Origin: Streptomyces sp. IMTB 2501
GTDB lineage: Bacteria; Actinomycetota; Actinomycetes; Streptomycetales; Streptomycetaceae
Direction: 5' to 3'
DNA length: 64,000 nt
NCBI RefSeq assembly: GCF_001953885.1
Contig: NZ_MQUS01000039.1
Span: 1 to 64,000 of the forward strand
Shown: piece by piece, positions 24,782 to 34,397 of the stretch
Numbering within the stretch: position 1 is the stretch's first letter
How the letters are laid out: each line of letters begins with the position of its first letter
Notes under the pieces: generated by a model
Seen by the model: the letters and a program-made list of their open reading frames with translations, nothing else
Told to the model about the DNA's origin: nothing
Database searches by the model: none
Made by a program: the position numbers and the translations under genes

Positions 24782-25156
24782 ATGGTCCTTGCCGTCGCCT
24801 CGTCGTCCGAAATCTTCAGCACCGCCCATATCGGGCTGACCGCCGCCATCACCGGCGTCCTCGCGCTCGCCGTGGCGGTCTGGCGGCTTCCCCGATCGGC
24901 ATGGGCCGACATGGCCGCGGTCGCGGTGTTGTCCGCGGCTTCCGTGTACCTGTGGCGGATGTCCGCGAACATGACGCCACTGAACAAGGACGGCCTGCCG
25001 GGCTTCTCCGCCAACGACTGGGCCGCCCCCGTTCTCACCTACGTCTTCCTCGGCCTGTACGCCGACGTCCGCCTCCCAGCGGACCCACGCCGCTACGCCC
25101 AGACCCGGGCCCTCGCCACCCTCGTCTCACTGGCGGTGAACGTCATCACCATCTGA
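24782..25156 (+). CDS. small polytopic membrane protein
   Basis: 124 residues, ATG at 24782 after AGGAAAAG. Three or four hydrophobic segments (LTAAITGVLALAVAVW, MAAVAVLSAASVYLW, VLTYVFLGLYADV, ATLVSLAVNVITI). Family not recognised. It follows the two-component pair but has its own promoter region with box 5, so it is likely controlled with the chromate genes. Confidence 0.7.
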   Translation: MVLAVASSSEIFSTAHIGLTAAITGVLALAVAVWRLPRSAWADMAAVAVLSAASVYLWRMSANMTPLNKDGLPGFSANDWAAPVLTYVFLGLYADVRLPADPRRYAQTRALATLVSLAVNVITI

Positions 25157-25233
25157 CGGCGAGAAGGCGTTCATGAGGGCGGGCCCTCGCGACGAGCGCC
25201 GCCTCCTTGTCAAGTACCAGGTGAACGGGCTGC

Positions 25234-26157
25234 TCAGCTGACGTGCAGGGTGACAGCGGCGGTGTGGAGGGTGCCCGCGGTCTGGAACTGCAGAAACAGT
25301 CGCCAGTTGCCGGAGGCGGGCAGGGCGGTCATGAAGTCCAGAGTGGGGCCGCCGTGGCTGCCGTTGACCTTGGTCTGCGGGTGGAGGTGGGCGAACGCCT
25401 CGTCGCCTTGGTGGAAGGCAGTGAGGTGGGCGTAGGTGTCGAGGTAGGGCTGGAGATCGGTGACCGGTTTGCCGTCCTTGTGGACCGTGACGGTCAGCGG
25501 GCTGGCCGTGCCCGCTTTCAGATCGCCGCTGAGGGTGAGGGTGTAGCCGTCGGAAGTGGTGGAGGACGCGGGTGCCGGCAGGGCGGTGGTGGGTGCGGAG
25601 CCGGGGACGGTCACAGTGCGGCTGAGGACGAAGTCCTGGCCCTTGCCCGGTCCGGTGTCCGGCATGAACTGGGTGAACAGCCGCCAGGAACCGGGCTGGA
25701 GGGCGGCCAGGCTCGCGGTCCAAGTGCCGTCACTCGCCATGGTCGGATGGACGTGCTGGAAGCCGGTCAGATCCGAGCGGATCGCATAGAAGTGCAGCCG
25801 TTTGGTCTGGTCGAGGGCGAAGACGGTGACCGGCTTGCCACTGGAGCTGGTGATGGCGAACCGGTACGTGGCCGTCTTTCCGGCCGGGAGGCGGTTGGTG
25901 TCCGAGGCCAGGGTGTAGCCGTCCTGCCGGTCGGCCAGGCCGTTCCCGGTGGGCATGCCGCTCATGCTGGGCATCGATGTCATCGATTGGCGGCCCCCGC
26001 TCGGCATTGACGCTGGGGGCGGCATGGACATGCTGGGTGTGGAGGGGGTGCGGGGGGCGTCGGAACCGCACGCCGTGAGCACGAGCGCCAGGCTCCCCGC
26101 GACGCAAGCCGCGGCAACGGGACGCCGGGGGCAGGCCGAATGGAAGAGATCGTGCAC
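25234..26157 (-). CDS. Met/His-rich secreted lipoprotein
   Basis: 307 residues from the GTG at 26157, with AGGAGGAGG well placed upstream. Lipobox LTAC, then a methionine-rich linker (SMSMPPPASMPSG, MTSMPSMSGMPTG) of the kind that binds copper(I), followed by two similar beta domains containing FQHVHPTM and FAHLHPQT with matching SWRLFTQFM and NWRLFLQFQ. The two H-x-H-P sites are probable metal ligands. I infer an extracytoplasmic metal-binding protein; no exact family is assigned. Monocistronic, facing the chromate-stress cluster. Confidence 0.75.
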   Translation of the reverse strand: MHDLFHSACPRRPVAAACVAGSLALVLTACGSDAPRTPSTPSMSMPPPASMPSGGRQSMTSMPSMSGMPTGNGLADRQDGYTLASDTNRLPAGKTATYRFAITSSSGKPVTVFALDQTKRLHFYAIRSDLTGFQHVHPTMASDGTWTASLAALQPGSWRLFTQFMPDTGPGKGQDFVLSRTVTVPGSAPTTALPAPASSTTSDGYTLTLSGDLKAGTASPLTVTVHKDGKPVTDLQPYLDTYAHLTAFHQGDEAFAHLHPQTKVNGSHGGPTLDFMTALPASGNWRLFLQFQTAGTLHTAAVTLHVS

Positions 26158-26577
26158 CAGAACCACCTCCTCCTCAGCATCCTGTCGCTGGACGCCGGGC
26201 GCCACAGCAGGGAGATCTGGCCAGTCTCATGTGATCTTGCCGTTGGCCGAGGCTGTGACGTGGGCAGATGCAGCGATGGCTGGGACGGGACATCTGTGGA
26301 GTCCCTGTTGACGTTGTCGCCCACGAGCGTATGCAGAGGGTTGGTCTCATTCGAAGGTGCCGATCAGTCGGCTCCGCCACCGGCGTCCCGGGCATGTCCC
26401 GGGGTTCTGCGGTTCTTGCCTGACGCGCAAGAGCGGACTCGCACGAGTGCCCTGCGCTGTTGCCGGCGCCGGCGTCGTATCCGTGCATGGACTGCCTTCC
26501 CAGCCGTACGACGTACCGGACCATCGTGGTCGCTTTCGGCTTACCTCGGAAGCCGGAGCCGGTGGCGGCAGACGGGT
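26158..26577. other. 420-bp gap
   Basis: Contains the ribosome site of the lipoprotein gene and the 3' flank of the lipase gene. I see no gene, repeat or palindrome of note. Confidence 0.5.
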
Positions 26578-27891
26578 TCATCTCGCGGCGGTACGCGAGG
26601 TGGTGCATGCGTCGGGCCGGGCCCCGCCGTGGGCATGGAGGAAGGCCAGGACGTCGCAGACGGACTGGCCGAGAACCTGGTTGTGGCCCGCACCGGGGTA
26701 GGTGCGGTAGAGGATGGCGGGTGAGTCCAGGCGACGAAGGTGCGCGACGACCGCGTCGGTCCAGGCGGGCGGCACGTCTTGGTCGGCCCGGCCCTGGACG
26801 ACCAGAGCGGGGACGGGCACGGCGGAGCGGTCCGGGTCGCCGTAGGCGCCCATCCGCTCGCCCATCTGCCGCATCTGCTCCGTGCTCAGCGGCAGCATCC
26901 GCTCGGTGTCCAGGCCGTTGAGTACGGGATCGCTGTCCGTCACGCAGTCGGCGAGGACGTGGGAAGCGGTCGCTGCGGCCGCGGAGCCCAACAGCGAACG
27001 CAGATTCACCGAGGGGTCGAGAGCGGCCAGTCCCGCCAGGGAGTAGAACGCGAAGGACAGCTCGCTGGGCACGTGAGACGTTTTCACTCCGGCGAGCATC
27101 GCCTCCAGGTGGCTGGCCGGCGCAACGGCGACCACCGCGCCGAGGCGCTGCTTATCCGTCGGACGCTCGGCGTGGGCGGCAAACAGCGCAGCCTGGCCCC
27201 CTTGTGAGTGCCCCACCGCGAACCACACCGGCGACAGGCCGGGCACGAGCCGGCCGGCCGCGGTGACGATGTCGGCGACGGCGTTGCCCTCGTCCGCGCC
27301 AACCAGGTAGGTGTGCACCGCAGGGGTGCCCAGCCCGGGGTAGTCCGAGGCAGCGACCACATACCCGGCGCGAAGGAACGCGCGAAGCTCCTGAGCGAAG
27401 GCGTCCGAGCCCAGATTCGCTGATTGGGAGGGCGCGCAGGCGTCGGCCACACCGGTCGTTCCGTGTGCCCAGGACACCACCGGCCGACCGCCCCTGGGCG
27501 CGGCACCGGGTGGCACCAGCACCGTGCCACTGACCGGAATGTCCGCGCCACGGGCGTTGGTGGAGTGATAGAGCACCGTCCAGCGCCGCGCACCCTCCAG
27601 TCCCGCATCGGGGCCGTGGTCCGTCGCGGCGATCAGCGAGCCCGGCACTGCGGCCGGCAGCGGATCGGGCACCTGGTAGGTGTGGCCCACCATGGTCACT
27701 CCCGACGGCATCCGCCGGTCCGAGGTGTCAACAGTCCCGGTGATGTCCACCTGGTGTGAGAAGGCGCAGCTGCCTCCCACCGCAGTGAGCGCGGTGGCGA
27801 ACACGGCGGCGCACAGGCGGCCCGCCTGGCGGCGGCGCGGCACTCTGCCGGTGCGAGTCACCGGGAGGTGGAGCAGGCTGTGTATCCGCAC
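26578..27891 (-). CDS. secretory lipase (LIP family)
   Basis: 437 residues with a long signal peptide containing VPRRR and a hydrophobic stretch ending at a Cys (GGSCAFS). Alpha/beta hydrolase with oxyanion region SWAHGTTGVAD, nucleophile elbow VGHSQGGQAA, the late acid in VVQGRADQDVPP and catalytic His in GAGHNQV. This matches secreted lipases and triacylglycerol hydrolases of actinomycetes and fungi. Stand-alone gene; link with the metal genes is not evident. Confidence 0.88.
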   Translation of the reverse strand: MRIHSLLHLPVTRTGRVPRRRQAGRLCAAVFATALTAVGGSCAFSHQVDITGTVDTSDRRMPSGVTMVGHTYQVPDPLPAAVPGSLIAATDHGPDAGLEGARRWTVLYHSTNARGADIPVSGTVLVPPGAAPRGGRPVVSWAHGTTGVADACAPSQSANLGSDAFAQELRAFLRAGYVVAASDYPGLGTPAVHTYLVGADEGNAVADIVTAAGRLVPGLSPVWFAVGHSQGGQAALFAAHAERPTDKQRLGAVVAVAPASHLEAMLAGVKTSHVPSELSFAFYSLAGLAALDPSVNLRSLLGSAAAATASHVLADCVTDSDPVLNGLDTERMLPLSTEQMRQMGERMGAYGDPDRSAVPVPALVVQGRADQDVPPAWTDAVVAHLRRLDSPAILYRTYPGAGHNQVLGQSVCDVLAFLHAHGGARPDACTTSRTAAR

Positions 27892-28342
27892 GGGTAGAGA
27901 CCCCTTCCAGCGAACGTGTTCTGCCTCACCCTGGCATCACTCCCAATCAACGCGCCTGTGGAGATCCGCCGTCCGAGGCGCCCGTCGCGCGTGCTCCGAT
28001 TGCGGCGAAGCCACGTCTCGACGGGCTTCCGCTCTCCATCAGCTTGGGCAGCAGTCCACGTCCCTGGACGAATCGAAAGTTCACAAGTTCTCGTGAACAG
28101 AGCCACCACAGTGCAACCGGCAACCACACTGCGGCACCGGCAACCCATGCCGCAGACCACTGGCGGCGGACGCAGACTGAGCGTCGTAGGCGGCTGGGTG
28201 CGCGAGGGCGGCGAAGGCGAAGGTCAGGGCCGTCCATGTCCTACAGGCTGGCCGCTGCACGCGTGGGTGCGTCGATGCCCGTGCGGGCCGCAGCCGGCGG
28301 AGGTGAAACCGAACCGGACGTCACCTGTCGCGTCGGGGTGAG
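27892..28342. promoter_or_regulatory. 450-bp gap with palindrome 28079-28098
   Basis: GTTCAC (28079-28084) and GTGAAC (28093-28098) form a perfect inverted repeat around eight bases, a plausible operator. No gene is credible here, although frames are open by base composition. Confidence 0.4.
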
Positions 28343-28498
28343 ATGAGCGAGAGCTACGAGGCCGGGCTCGTTCGCGGACGTCGACAGATCGAAGCCCATC
28401 ACGTCATCAGGGATATGACCTTCGCCGACGGCGACTGCCAACTGCGCACCGGCAACGCCGCCCACGGCATGGTTGCCGGTTCCGCAAGACTTCTCTGA
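28343..28498 (+). pseudogene. transposase C-terminal relic
   Basis: A 51-residue frame containing IEAHHVIRDMTFADGDCQLR then TGNAAHGMV. This resembles the C-terminal block of ISAs1/IS4-like transposases (H-x-IRDVTF...RTGNAP). No remainder of the gene or inverted repeat is visible. Assigned by recall of the family. Confidence 0.5.
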
Positions 28499-28571
28499 AT
28501 CTGGAGATATCAACAGAAAAAGTGGCAAGTCGCCTCGACTCGCCGCGCTGAAGCTGGCACCGTAATTGCGC

Positions 28572-29046
28572 GTGAAGCAGACCGAAACCAGGCAATCCGA
28601 CCGCTGGGTGCGTTGGATGCTGCTGCTGGCCGGCGCCGCCATGCTTTTCGTCGAGCTGGCGCTGACCAGATGGGTGGGCGCCAACGTCGTCCACCTCAGC
28701 TCCTTCTCGAACTTCATCCTGCTGGGATCGTTCCTGCCAGTGGCTCACACGCTGGGCACCGGTGCCGCTCGCGCTTCTCGTCATCCTGGTACGCGAGTTT
28801 CCGGTGCAGGTGCGTCAGAGCAGCGGCCAGGTCATCTACTTCACCGCCGTGAAGACCACCGGCTTTCCCGAGTGGGTGACGCTGCCGGCCATCTTCCTGC
28901 TCACCGCGGTGATCATGGCTGCGATCGGCAAGATCGCCGCCGATCTCTTCCACCGGCTTCCCTCGCTCGATTCCTACCGCTACGACCTGCTCGGCAGCAT
29001 CACCGGCTCGGTGTCCTTCGCCCCGCTGTCCATGATATTCGCCTGA
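28572..29046 (+). pseudogene. membrane spermidine-synthase-like gene, broken
   Basis: The GTG at 28572 opens a frame with RWMLLLAGAAMLFVELALTR, WVGANVVHLSSFSNFILLGS, the first membrane helices of long spermidine-synthase-like membrane proteins. After about 60 codons the match shifts to another frame starting near 28762 (MPLALLVILVREFPVQV, VIYFTAVKTTGFPEW, LDSYRYDLLGSITG) which stops at 29046, before the catalytic methyltransferase-like domain. So there is an internal deletion with frameshift, and loss of the C-terminal two thirds. Confidence 0.75.
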
Positions 29047-29228
29047 CGGATAGCCAAATCGTCACACGGTTGATCAATCAGGCTTCATCGTGTCACTCGT
29101 ACGGCTTATTTAAAGTGAAGAAACTCGCAATAACCATCCGACAGCTGGGCGTCATCGGAATGAATCCTGCAGCCATTCGCTATGGTCAATTCATTCATGT
29201 GCTATCTCGCCGCAAGGGGGCCGGTTAG

Positions 29229-30518
29229 GTGAAGAGTTACAGACCGCGCAATGCTGCGACCGAACTGGAACGAGTATTTCCAGATCGGATTCGAGTGTCA
29301 GTGTTCGGAGTTGCGATTTTTGCACTTGCTGTCATCGGTTATTTGTGGACCGTTTGGCCCAAAGATCTATGGTGGCTTATCGACGCAGAGGTGTACCGCG
29401 CCGGGGCGGAACGGGTCACGGCATCATTGCCACTTTACGATCACAGCGTTTACGATGGGCTGCAATTCACGTATTCCCCATTCGCTGCGCTGTGTTTTGT
29501 GCCGCTCACGTTTTTCTCGATGGATTCACTGCGCTTCCTGGTGACGTGTGTGAATCTTGCTGCGCCGCTGGTAGTGGCTTGGATGGCGTGGGGCTTCTTG
29601 GGCTACAGGCCCAACCATGGTCGGCTTGCCATGACGTTCCTCGTCGGAGGTTTCGCTCTCTGGCTCGAACCGGTGCAGACCACCGTAGTGCTCGGGCAGG
29701 TCAACCTGCTGCTATTGATCCTCATCATGATGGATTGTGCGCCCCATGGCTCTTATAGAATGCGAGGAGCGGGGGTCGGTATCGCAGCCGCTATCAAGCT
29801 CACACCGTGTATCTTCGTTTTTTACTTTGTGGTGACACGCCAATTCAAAGCCGCCCTCGTGTCCGTGCTGACAATTCTGTCCACGATCGCGATCGGCTTC
29901 TTTGTCATTCCTAGAGATTCGGCAGAATACTGGGGAGGGGTATTTCTTAACTCGCATCGCATCGGTGCGGCCACCAATGTGGGGAATCAGTCTATTGCCG
30001 GACTGCTGTCCCGACAAATGCATGTCCCTAATCCGCCGACACTGCTTTGGGTGACCCTCTCGGGCCTGACCGTAATTATTGCCCTGACCTTCGCTGCCCT
30101 GGCTCACTGGTGCGGTGAGGAACTGCTGGCGATCAGCGTTGTGGGCATCGCCGGCTGCCTCGCATCTCCCCTTTCCTGGAGCCACCATTGGGTCTGGGCG
30201 ATCCTGCTCTTGGTGATCGGGGTCCATCACGTCCACGGGCATCGGCCGTGGGCTGCCTTCTCTGTAGCAGCCTTCGTAATGCTGTTCTTCTCCTGGATCG
30301 TCGGAAAGTCCAAACTCCCGGACAGGACGCCCCCCATGGGAATCATCCAGCGAACCTCCCAAGCTGAATGGAGCACGCTGGTCTGCAATAACCTCTATGT
30401 GTGGATCGCAGTTATCGTCTATGCGGCGACCTTCTGGTACCTCAGTAGGATTGCTGCAAAGGGATTTCAGTCGGATCCACCGGTCGGCAACCGGAACGGG
30501 GAGTGCCTGGCACAGTGA
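29229..30518 (+). CDS. GT87-type polyprenyl-phosphate-mannose glycosyltransferase
   Basis: 429 residues from the GTG at 29229. Nine or more membrane segments. The first extracytoplasmic loop DAEVYRAGAERV then FTYSPFAALCFVPL contains the conserved Asp and the YPP/YSP-type motif of the GT87 (DUF2029) family, which transfers mannose or arabinose from polyprenyl phosphate outside the membrane. Later motifs VLGQVNLLLLILI, IKLTPCIFVFYFV and SPLSWSHHWVW agree. Base composition is visibly lower in G+C than its neighbours, a sign of separate origin. Upstream 29047-29228 is A/T-richer with no gene. Confidence 0.85.
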   Translation: MKSYRPRNAATELERVFPDRIRVSVFGVAIFALAVIGYLWTVWPKDLWWLIDAEVYRAGAERVTASLPLYDHSVYDGLQFTYSPFAALCFVPLTFFSMDSLRFLVTCVNLAAPLVVAWMAWGFLGYRPNHGRLAMTFLVGGFALWLEPVQTTVVLGQVNLLLLILIMMDCAPHGSYRMRGAGVGIAAAIKLTPCIFVFYFVVTRQFKAALVSVLTILSTIAIGFFVIPRDSAEYWGGVFLNSHRIGAATNVGNQSIAGLLSRQMHVPNPPTLLWVTLSGLTVIIALTFAALAHWCGEELLAISVVGIAGCLASPLSWSHHWVWAILLLVIGVHHVHGHRPWAAFSVAAFVMLFFSWIVGKSKLPDRTPPMGIIQRTSQAEWSTLVCNNLYVWIAVIVYAATFWYLSRIAAKGFQSDPPVGNRNGECLAQ

Positions 30519-30763
30519 GGCGCCAGCCGAGCTGGGAAGAGAGGATTTCCTACACTTCCATTACTGCCGCCCTACCCCTTGACCCGCGCTGGCAGCCGAG
30601 ATGAGATGGCTGGCCATCTGGTCGGCACGATCAGGCCCGATGTTCCCCTGATGCGGCGGACCGCTTTTGACGCTGCCCCGGCCGAGTCCAAAAGCTGCCT
30701 GGTGTTCGAGGGTAGTCGGGTGCGCAACTAAGTGGTCGGCTCCGGAAGTCCTTCGGGGGTTGA
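30519..30763. other. gap after GT87
   Basis: No gene; probably the outer flank of the decayed insertion sequence that follows. No clear inverted-repeat end was found. Confidence 0.4.
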
Positions 30764-31926
30764 TCACGTAGCTGGCACGGCGGAGGATTCTTCCCGGCAA
30801 TCGGCGGTGTGCCGGTCGAGCCTGGCCAGCAGATCGTCCAGGTCGGAAGTGGTGAACTTCCACTGGAACGGCTGTGCTGTGGCGTTGTAGCGGTCTTCGA
30901 AGGCTCGGAGCCGGTCCCTGACCTCGGTGGGGTCGGTGAAGTCGTTGGGTGAGACGACCTTCCGCTGGACGACGGAGAAGTAGATCTCCACCTGGTTTAA
31001 CCAGGAGGCGTGCACCGGGGTATGGACCATGACCGCGTTCGGGAAAACGCTGGCCAACCGGTCGACGGCCTTCCTCCCGCGGTGGGAGGAGCCGTTGTCC
31101 ACGATCCAGAACACCCGCTTGGCACCGGCGTAGGGCTCCTGGCTCATGACCTGGGCGACCAGGTTCATGAACGGGTTGATGCCGGTCCTGGGCTCGGTGC
31201 GGCCGAACACCCGAGCGTGGTGGACGTCGTAGGCGGCGAGGTAGGCCAGGGGGCCGCCGCGTCCGTAGGTGTGGTTGACCCGCATCGCCCGGGCCCGGCC
31301 CGGTGGCAGGGTGGCATCGGCATCGGCATCGGCATCGGGCCTGGACGGAGGTCTTCTCGTCGGCGCTGATGACGTATTCGTCCACTCCGAGCGGTTCGCC
31401 CTGCCAGGTGCGGGCGTACAGGTCCAGCACACGGGCGGCGATGGGGCGGAAATCGGGGTCGCGGATGAAGATCCAGGAGCGGTGCTGCCAGGGCTTGAGC
31501 GCGTCCTGAGCCAGCCAGCGGCGCACGGTGGACGCGGACACGGCCGGGGCGATGCCCCTCTCCATGGCTTCACGGGCCACTTCCGGACACGACCAGCGGG
31601 ATAGTGGAGTGCTGGTTTCGGCGGGCAGTTGGCAGGCCAGCGCCTTGACCTGGGCGGTCTGCAGCGCGGTGAACGAGGGCGGGTGCCCGGGGCGCCGGCG
31701 GTCGGCCAGTCCGGGCATGTCCTGCTCGGCGAACCGGCGCCGCCAGGTCCGGCCGGTGTCCGGGTGCAGTCCCGTCTCGCGCGTTGGAGCGGCCTCTGGC
31801 CGCGTGGGGCACGACGTGCGCGCGCATCCGGGCTTGGTAGGGAGTCTTGTGGCCATAGGCCATCTTCTTCAGCCGGTGCCTCTGCGAGGCCGTCGGCGAT
31901 ATCGGGCAGGCAACGGCAACGGACAA
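30764..31926 (-). pseudogene. IS630-family transposase, two frameshifts
   Basis: The product reads in three pieces. Piece 1 from the TTG near 31926: MSVAVACPISPTASQRHRLK to HAARGRSNAR. Piece 2 in another frame from about 31775: GLHPDTGRTWRRRFAEQDMP through the HTH to VDEYVISADEKTSVQAR. Piece 3 back in a third frame from about 31310: RAMRVNHTYGRGG to the end at 30764. The DDE residues are in ISADEK, WIVDNGSSHRG and WLNQVEIYFS. The second shift lies at four tandem copies of GCATCG (31316-31340). Not functional as it stands. Confidence 0.88.
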
Positions 31927-32005
31927 GGCAGGCAGGCCGATCAGCAGAAGTGGATCTTACCGATCGCAGGCTGTCGCGGCACCCGGCAGCCTATCGAGAT
32001 CAGGG

Positions 32006-33841
32006 TCAGAGGGACTGCCGGTAACCAAAGAACTCGTGGTCCTCGTTGTAGCCGCCGAATCCGCTGCCGATGTCGGAGAAGTCGGCGACGAACTCGATCG
32101 CCTTGATCCACTTGACCTGCTTGAAGCCAAGTTCGACCTCGTTCCGCAGCCGCAGCGGGGCACCATGACCGAACGGCAGTGCCCGGTCGTTCATGCCGTA
32201 GGCGAGCATGGTGAGTTTGCTACGCATGTGCTCAATGGGATGGGCGTCGTAGTAGGTACCGCCGTCGGCGCCTTCCCCCAAGGAGTAGAACACCACCCAC
32301 CTGGCCTGCGGGCCGGGCATGACCAGGTCGAGAATCACGGACATGGAAACGCCTGTCCACTTGGCGACTCCCGACCATCCCTGAATGCAGAAGTGCTGCG
32401 TGATCTGCTCATGGACGGGCAGTTTCCGCAACTCGTCGAGAGACAGCTCGGCCGGGTGGGCAACCAGGCCGCCGATGCGCAGCCGGTAGTCGGCGAACCC
32501 GCCTTCTTGCAGGGCCTTGTACTCGGCGGAGTCGGGGTAGCGGCCGTTGTGCCAGAAATAGGGAGAGATGTCCTTGGCGGTGTAGGCGCCGGGACGGACG
32601 TCCACATGCTCGAACCAGCGTTGCACACCGCCGATGAGGGCGTAGCCGACGCGCTGTACGACCCGCGGATGACGCAGAGTGAACGGTGTCGCAACGACCC
32701 ATCCGGCAACGACCACCGTCATCCATCCGACGAAGATCCCAAATCCCAGCCAGCTGTTGTCGTTGCGGCCGCTGCTGATGAGGTTGAGGTTGGTGAGGAG
32801 CCCGGTGGTGAAGACCAGGCTGACGTGGATCACGATGAACAGCAGGAACCAACTGAAGACCAGGAAGTGCAGCGACCGTGCGGTCTGGATGCTCAGCACC
32901 CGGCTGATCCGCCGGAACCGGGTCGACAACGCTGGCGACATGCCCAGCCCAGTGATGAGAGCCAGGGGTGCCGCGCCGAAAACGGTGACGAAGTAGGCCA
33001 GCTGTTGCAGCCCGTTGTAGGCCACCCAGCTGTCGTTCCGCGGCCAGTCCAGCGACAGGTACTGGATGGCTGTCGACAAGGCGTCGGGGAACACCGTCCA
33101 GCTCGTGGGGACCAGGCGTTTCCACTGCGGGGTGATGAAGAGCAGCAGGTAGAAGACAAGTCCGTTGAGAAGCCACAGCGTGCTTACTCCGAGGTGCCAC
33201 CACCGGGCCAGGCCGATCGAGTGCCGGATTCCGGGCAGCGCGACCTGGCCGGGCAAGCTGATGGAGTCCTGCTTCGCGGTCCACAGCGGGTCGGCGGGCA
33301 CAGGCTTTTGGATGCGGAACCATTCCCGTCCCGGGGTGCAGTGCCGGGTCCAGTACAGGCGCGGATGGTCGCTCAGAATCTGCAGCCCCGACCGCAGGAT
33401 GAACAGGATGAAGAACAGGTTGAAGAAGTGCAACCAGCGGGCCCACGCCGGAAGGCCCGCGTAATCGTCATGGGCCGCGACGGGACCAGTGCCGGGATGC
33501 TCGGTGATGAACTGCTGGACCGACGGCATGCCCCGCAGCCCCTTGGCCACGGCGACGCATACCAGCAAGACAACGAAGCCGAGCGGGAGCAGCCACAGCA
33601 GGTTGAACCACCGGTTGCCCAGGCGCACCCTCGGCGCCACCCCGCCCGCCGCCGGCACCGAGCCCGACCACGTCACCACATCGATGACATCCGTACCCTC
33701 CGTCAGCCCCGAGCGGAAGCCGGGTGGGAACCGGTCGGAGGCCCCCGACGCGTGCGGACGGTCCTCCGCACCCGTCGAACCCGCCTCGTCCGACACAACC
33801 CTCAGCCTCCCAAGGCACGCGTCCAGGCCCTCACTCCGCAT
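32006..33841 (-). CDS. cytochrome b561-type membrane domain fused to sulfite-oxidase-like Mo domain
   Basis: 611 residues from the ATG at 33841; a GGAGGG lies 13 bases before it, so the start is approximate. Residues about 85-430 hold six or so membrane segments with histidines in WARWLHFFNLFF, LARWWHLGVSTL and ARSLHFLVFSWFLLFIVIHV, candidates for haem b ligands. Residues about 450-610 are a molybdopterin oxidoreductase domain (HFCIQGWSGVAKWTGV with the Mo-ligating Cys, YYDAHPIEHM, HGAPLRLRNE, KWIKAIEF). The fusion would pass electrons between the quinone pool and an external Mo centre. No separate YedY or YedZ genes nearby. Confidence 0.85.
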   Translation of the reverse strand: MRSEGLDACLGRLRVVSDEAGSTGAEDRPHASGASDRFPPGFRSGLTEGTDVIDVVTWSGSVPAAGGVAPRVRLGNRWFNLLWLLPLGFVVLLVCVAVAKGLRGMPSVQQFITEHPGTGPVAAHDDYAGLPAWARWLHFFNLFFILFILRSGLQILSDHPRLYWTRHCTPGREWFRIQKPVPADPLWTAKQDSISLPGQVALPGIRHSIGLARWWHLGVSTLWLLNGLVFYLLLFITPQWKRLVPTSWTVFPDALSTAIQYLSLDWPRNDSWVAYNGLQQLAYFVTVFGAAPLALITGLGMSPALSTRFRRISRVLSIQTARSLHFLVFSWFLLFIVIHVSLVFTTGLLTNLNLISSGRNDNSWLGFGIFVGWMTVVVAGWVVATPFTLRHPRVVQRVGYALIGGVQRWFEHVDVRPGAYTAKDISPYFWHNGRYPDSAEYKALQEGGFADYRLRIGGLVAHPAELSLDELRKLPVHEQITQHFCIQGWSGVAKWTGVSMSVILDLVMPGPQARWVVFYSLGEGADGGTYYDAHPIEHMRSKLTMLAYGMNDRALPFGHGAPLRLRNEVELGFKQVKWIKAIEFVADFSDIGSGFGGYNEDHEFFGYRQSL

Positions 33842-34000
33842 GCCGTCAATAGAGCCCTCCACCGGCTCCAGCACCCTCGTGCGCGGCGGAACTTCCTCTC
33901 CTCGCCCGGACCGACGAGACGAGGGACTTGGCGACCATGATGCAGCTGACCCGGTGGATCGCCGGCCAGCCACTTCCGTGACCAGAGCGTCCCGGTGTCC
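33842..34000. other. short gap
   Basis: Divergent open frames here are compositional. Nothing specific seen. Confidence 0.4.
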
Positions 34001-34338
34001 TCAAGGACCATGAGTATGGGCTTCAGCGTGACACGGCCAAGCGGCCCAACCGCAGCTCCTACGCTCGACAGCGATGTGTCTCACCCAATCGCACGCCACA
34101 CACGGCAACGGCTCCGGAGCCAACCCCCGAATGACTTCCGAAGCTGACCACTGAGGGCTTGCAGGCTTCACGGTCAGGCCGGTCTCCTCGTACAGCTCGC
34201 GCACCGCGGTTTGGGCGATGGGCTCGCCAGGCTCGCTCTTGCCGACAGGTAGGTCCCACATGCCTTGGGTGAACTTGGCGTTCTGGCTGCGTTGGTGGCC
34301 TTGTCGTGGACGATGACGGCGGCAACCAGCAGGGTCAT
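34001..34338 (-). pseudogene. NUDIX hydrolase, frameshifted and truncated
   Basis: Opens at 34338 with MTLLVAAVIVHDKATN, then loses frame at AACGCAGCC; the next frame gives MWDLPVGKSEPGEP and a full Nudix box (G-x5-E-x7-REL-x-EETGL). After about 30 more residues the C-terminus no longer resembles the family. A single missing base explains the shift. It is the last member of the 37418-34001 operon. Confidence 0.75.
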
Positions 34339-34397
34339 GGACTCGAGGGCGGGCGGGAGGGCTTTGGGCTGGTCGTCGGTTGTCGGCTGAGCCGCTC

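Noticed and set aside
31316..31340. Programmed frameshift in the IS630 transposase
   Set aside because: No slippery A-run, and a second unrelated frameshift lies upstream, so decay is simpler.
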